From assembly GCA_035772405.1 (NCBI GenBank), contig JAYKKM010000375.1:706001-770000 (forward strand): a DNA stretch of 64,000 bases, written 5' to 3'. A model generated the notes under the pieces. The model was not told the origin of the DNA. It saw nothing but the letters and a program-made list of their open reading frames with translations, and searched no databases. Made by a program: the position numbers and the translations under genes. Below, in pieces: positions 60,988 through 64,000 of the stretch. The stretch comes from Chrysogorgia sp. JL179-B06. Lineage: Eukaryota; Cnidaria; Anthozoa; Scleralcyonacea; Chrysogorgiidae. Position 1 is the first letter of the stretch, and every line of letters starts with the position of its first letter.

Positions 60988-61170
60988 CTGTAAAATACAC
61001 GTAGTGTAAGATTTAATTTAGTTATTACATAATTATTTACATGCAGGTACAAAAAATGAACAAATGAACGCTAAAAATAAAATTTGTTGATAACTGTAAC
61101 ACTATGCTGAATTATTTTTCCAAAATTAAGAAAATTTAGAGATACAGTACGTCGATGCTACTCGTCAGAT

Positions 61171-61229
61171 TATTCAATTTCTACGTGACAAAAGCTAACT
61201 TTGAAATCAGTCACATATTATATATATAT

Positions 61230-61324
<95 letters not shown>

Positions 61325-61369
61325 GTGACTGATTTCAAAGTTAGCTTTTGTCACGTAGAAATTGAATAA
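61171..61369. repeat. Inverted intron duplication around (TA)n
   Basis: A 50-bp intron segment (TATTCAATTTCTACGTGACA to ACATATTA) at 61171-61220 is repeated in exact inversion at 61320-61369, separated only by about 100 bp of (TA)n with phase slips. Confidence 0.9.
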
Positions 61370-62030
<661 letters not shown>

Positions 62031-62110
62031 GTAGAAATCTTGAACGTAAAAGAGTGCTCAATACTTACGTAGAGCTAAATAAGTATAGTGAACAAGAGAG
62101 ACACAATATG

Positions 62111-62155
62111 GTAGCGACTTAAAGTTTCATGTTTATTCAACAATCATCAGGCTAC
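62111..62155 (-). ncRNA. Hammerhead ribozyme, complete motif
   Basis: The minus strand has stem I GTAGC/GCTAC (5 bp), core CTGATGA, stem II TGTT/AACA (4 bp, loop GAATA, U-U at its base), GAAA, helix III CTTTAAG and triplet GTC. All conserved positions are present. It lies in the left inverted repeat of the Penelope-like element. Confidence 0.75.
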
Positions 62156-62229
62156 AAGTGATTTTAAATTTGTCTTACTCACTAGATTATATATAAAAAT
62201 AATTCCCTAGGGGATGTGTGGTTACTTCC

Positions 62230-63703
62230 TTAATTAGCATTATGTAGTAGGAACTTATTTCTATGACGACATTTCGAGATTAATTCGGTCCTTTTGTTCA
62301 ATAGTTGTTTTGGGTCAGCTCTAACGATAGCCACTTTTTCAGAAAGACAAAGGTCACACTTCCTTGTACCACATTTGTATGGGTATGCGTACGATGCGAT
62401 GCTGTATTTGAGGGTGAAATCAACGTTCATATATGTTTTGACAGTTCGGAGTCATTGCAATGTTTCCTTGACCTAAAGGACTTAGTGTGGTTGTTGTATC
62501 TGGTCTTGAATTCACCTTCCGAGGCTCCATAATAAATACGTTTACAGGTGTTAGTCTCTACTTCCGCTTTATATACGGTGCACTTAGAGAGGCACTTTCC
62601 ATCCATAGGGCATTCACTTCTGACTCTGCAATTACATAATCTTGCTTGGATGTCGGGTTTGGTGTTTAAACATTTTGAATTATGTTGCTTGATGATATTG
62701 ACCATATTGGTGGTGCAGCAGTAACTTAACTTGATGGTATTGACATTAAAAATCTTATGGAACTTGTGATCCCTTGGGAAGTGTTTCTTTACCAGTTGTA
62801 TGAAATGCTTTCCAATGTTGGTCTTAACGTGCTGGTTGTATGGAGGGTTGAACCATAAGATATTTCTCTTTCTGTTTCTGTTGCGGTTCAATTGGAGATA
62901 ATTCTTCATATCGTAGTGTGGTGATAATTCTTCATATCGTAGTGTGGTGCCAAATTCGCTATCTCTCAAGGCGGATTCATAGGTAAATTTGGCTTTGTCG
63001 AATTCTTCTTGATTGCATAGGTAGTTGCTTTATGATAATAGGGGGGATGATTGGAGTTTACGTTAATGTAGATGGCTTGTCGTTGGGTTTTCTGAAGGGA
63101 TAGTATTTTTGTATTTGGGAGGTCAAGTGAAACGTCTAAGAAGTCTGCGGCAAGTAGGTTGGTTTCTATGGTGATGGAGAGCTTTTCTTCCTTAAATAAC
63201 GTTATTACTTTCTTTCTCAGCCGGTCAAGCATTGGCCCACTGGCGTTCTCAATCACGGCAAGACCATCGTCTCTGTATAAACCCACGTTGCCCTTCTTAA
63301 TGATCGTAGATAACTTATTCAGGAGATATAAACCGACAAGCTCGCACACCTCCACACCATCAAAGCTCCCCATAGTTACGTCGAACATGGGGTTGGTACC
63401 TTTCTTGATACAAGTGCTGTTATGGTCGAAAAGAAGGGATTTTCTCGCGTGCTTGATGGTTGCTATGGCGTCATCAGTGACGGTGGTTACACTTTTTGCA
63501 TAAGCAATTGCTTTGTCGAGGAGCTCTTCAGATATAGACGGATAACATTCAACAATGTCAAATTTTATGAAGCGTGAATTTCCTTTGTTAGGTATGTTCT
63601 TGAACCAATTTATTACGGCCGAGGTGTTTCTCCATTGATTTGCGCTGCTAATGCATGCGACGGTTTTGTTGATGGTCTCCAGATGCTTTTTGGCGACCAT
63701 CAA
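62230..63703 (-). pseudogene. Penelope-like reverse transcriptase, 5'-truncated
   Basis: 62966-63703 encodes the RT palm: IKFDIVECYPSISEELLDKA (motif A), GTNPMFDVTMGSFDGVEVCE, catalytic NVGLYRDDGLAVI, then FLDVSLDLPNTKILSL. 62427-62969 continues in another frame with RKRNILWFNPPYNQHVKTNI, KHFPRDHKFHKIFNVNTIK, a Cys-rich CNCRVRSECPMDGKC and YYGASEGEFKTRYNNH, a GIY-YIG-type endonuclease remnant. 62230-62430 ends with GTRKCDLCLSEKVAI and LNKRTELISKCRHRNKFLL. N-terminal part missing; two frame breaks. Assignment to Penelope-like elements rests on the RT-endonuclease order, the hammerheads and the tail shared with 23.5-24.2 kb. Confidence 0.75.
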
Positions 63704-63839
63704 GGACTGAATTAATCTCGAAATGTCGTCATAGAAATAAGTTCCTACTACATAATGCTAATTAAGGAAGTAACCACACATCCCCTAGGGAATTATTTTA
63801 ATATATAATCTAGTGAGTAAGACAAATTTAAAATCACTT

Positions 63840-63884
63840 GTAGCCTGATGATTGTTAATTAAACATGAAACTTTAAGTCGCTAC
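63840..63884 (+). ncRNA. Hammerhead ribozyme, complete motif
   Basis: Mirror copy of 62111-62155: GTAGC/GCTAC stem I, CTGATGA, TGTT/AACA stem II with a different loop (AATTA), GAAA, CTTTAAG and GTC. The loop differs from its partner while all stems are kept, which suggests structural constraint or recent origin. Confidence 0.75.
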
Positions 63885-63907
63885 CATATTGTGTCTCTCT
63901 TGTTCAT

Positions 63908-63929
63908 ATATATATATGAACATATGTTC

Positions 63930-63961
<32 letters not shown>

Positions 63962-64000
63962 TATATATTATATATATATATATATATGAACTTATATATA
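63908..64000. repeat. (TA)n with ATGAAC interruptions
   Basis: TA runs broken by TGAACATATGTTCA, itself a palindrome derived from the GTTCAT end of the adjoining repeat. It continues past the window edge. Confidence 0.9.

Overview
The window is eukaryotic and almost certainly metazoan, most probably a cnidarian such as an anthozoan. That assignment is an inference from intron-split extracellular EGF modules and a dense mix of Polinton, Penelope-like, CR1-like, BEL/Pao and Crypton elements with long (TA)n tracts. No bacterial-style operons or intact tRNA/rRNA genes are seen.

Host layer. On the minus strand, 14 exons of exactly 123 bp are scattered from 60987 down to 1925. Each is bounded by AG and GT, lies between phase-1 introns and encodes one six-cysteine, calcium-binding-type EGF module. 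They look like the middle of one large secreted or membrane multi-EGF gene whose ends lie outside the window. Introns are paralogous as well as exons, so the array grew by segmental duplication of genomic blocks carrying several exons.

Mobile layer, left to right: LINE scraps and TTAA-type MITEs (0-3 kb); tandem tRNA-like SINE arrays between (TA)n tracts (3.1-4.7 kb); a deleted BEL/Pao element (6.2-7.5 kb); a palindrome made of two Penelope-like 3' ends (9.7-10.8 kb); a 5.8-kb DNA transposon with ~214-bp TIRs and a decayed protein with a PIN/XPG-like motif (11.6-17.4 kb); a nested stack of LINE fragment, TTAA element and near-complete CR1-like LINE (17.4-22.8 kb); more (TA)n, SINE and Penelope-like palindromes with hammerhead-ribozyme motifs (22.9-26.0 kb); a Penelope-like element (26.8-29.1 kb); a decayed Crypton (34.1-35.5 kb); LINE fragments (35.8-36.8, 55.5-58.3 kb); and a Penelope-like element between inverted repeats that each carry a hammerhead (62.1-63.9 kb).

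The centrepiece is a complete Polinton (Maverick) at 37450-54323. It starts with AG, ends with CT and is flanked by the 6-bp duplication GTGATA. Its open genes look uninterrupted: packaging ATPase, double-jelly-roll-type major capsid candidate, small capsid candidate, chromodomain integrase, protein-primed DNA polymerase B, a BRO-N/VRR-NUC/zinc-finger protein, a zinc-ribbon protein resembling VLTF3, and several membrane or coiled-coil proteins. Structural genes and integrase run leftward from a divergent promoter at 43.5-43.9 kb, accessory genes run rightward, and the polymerase runs inward from the right end. Most genes carry a shared AT-rich motif directly before the start codon, and both ends are fold-back hairpins. 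No cysteine protease gene was recognised.
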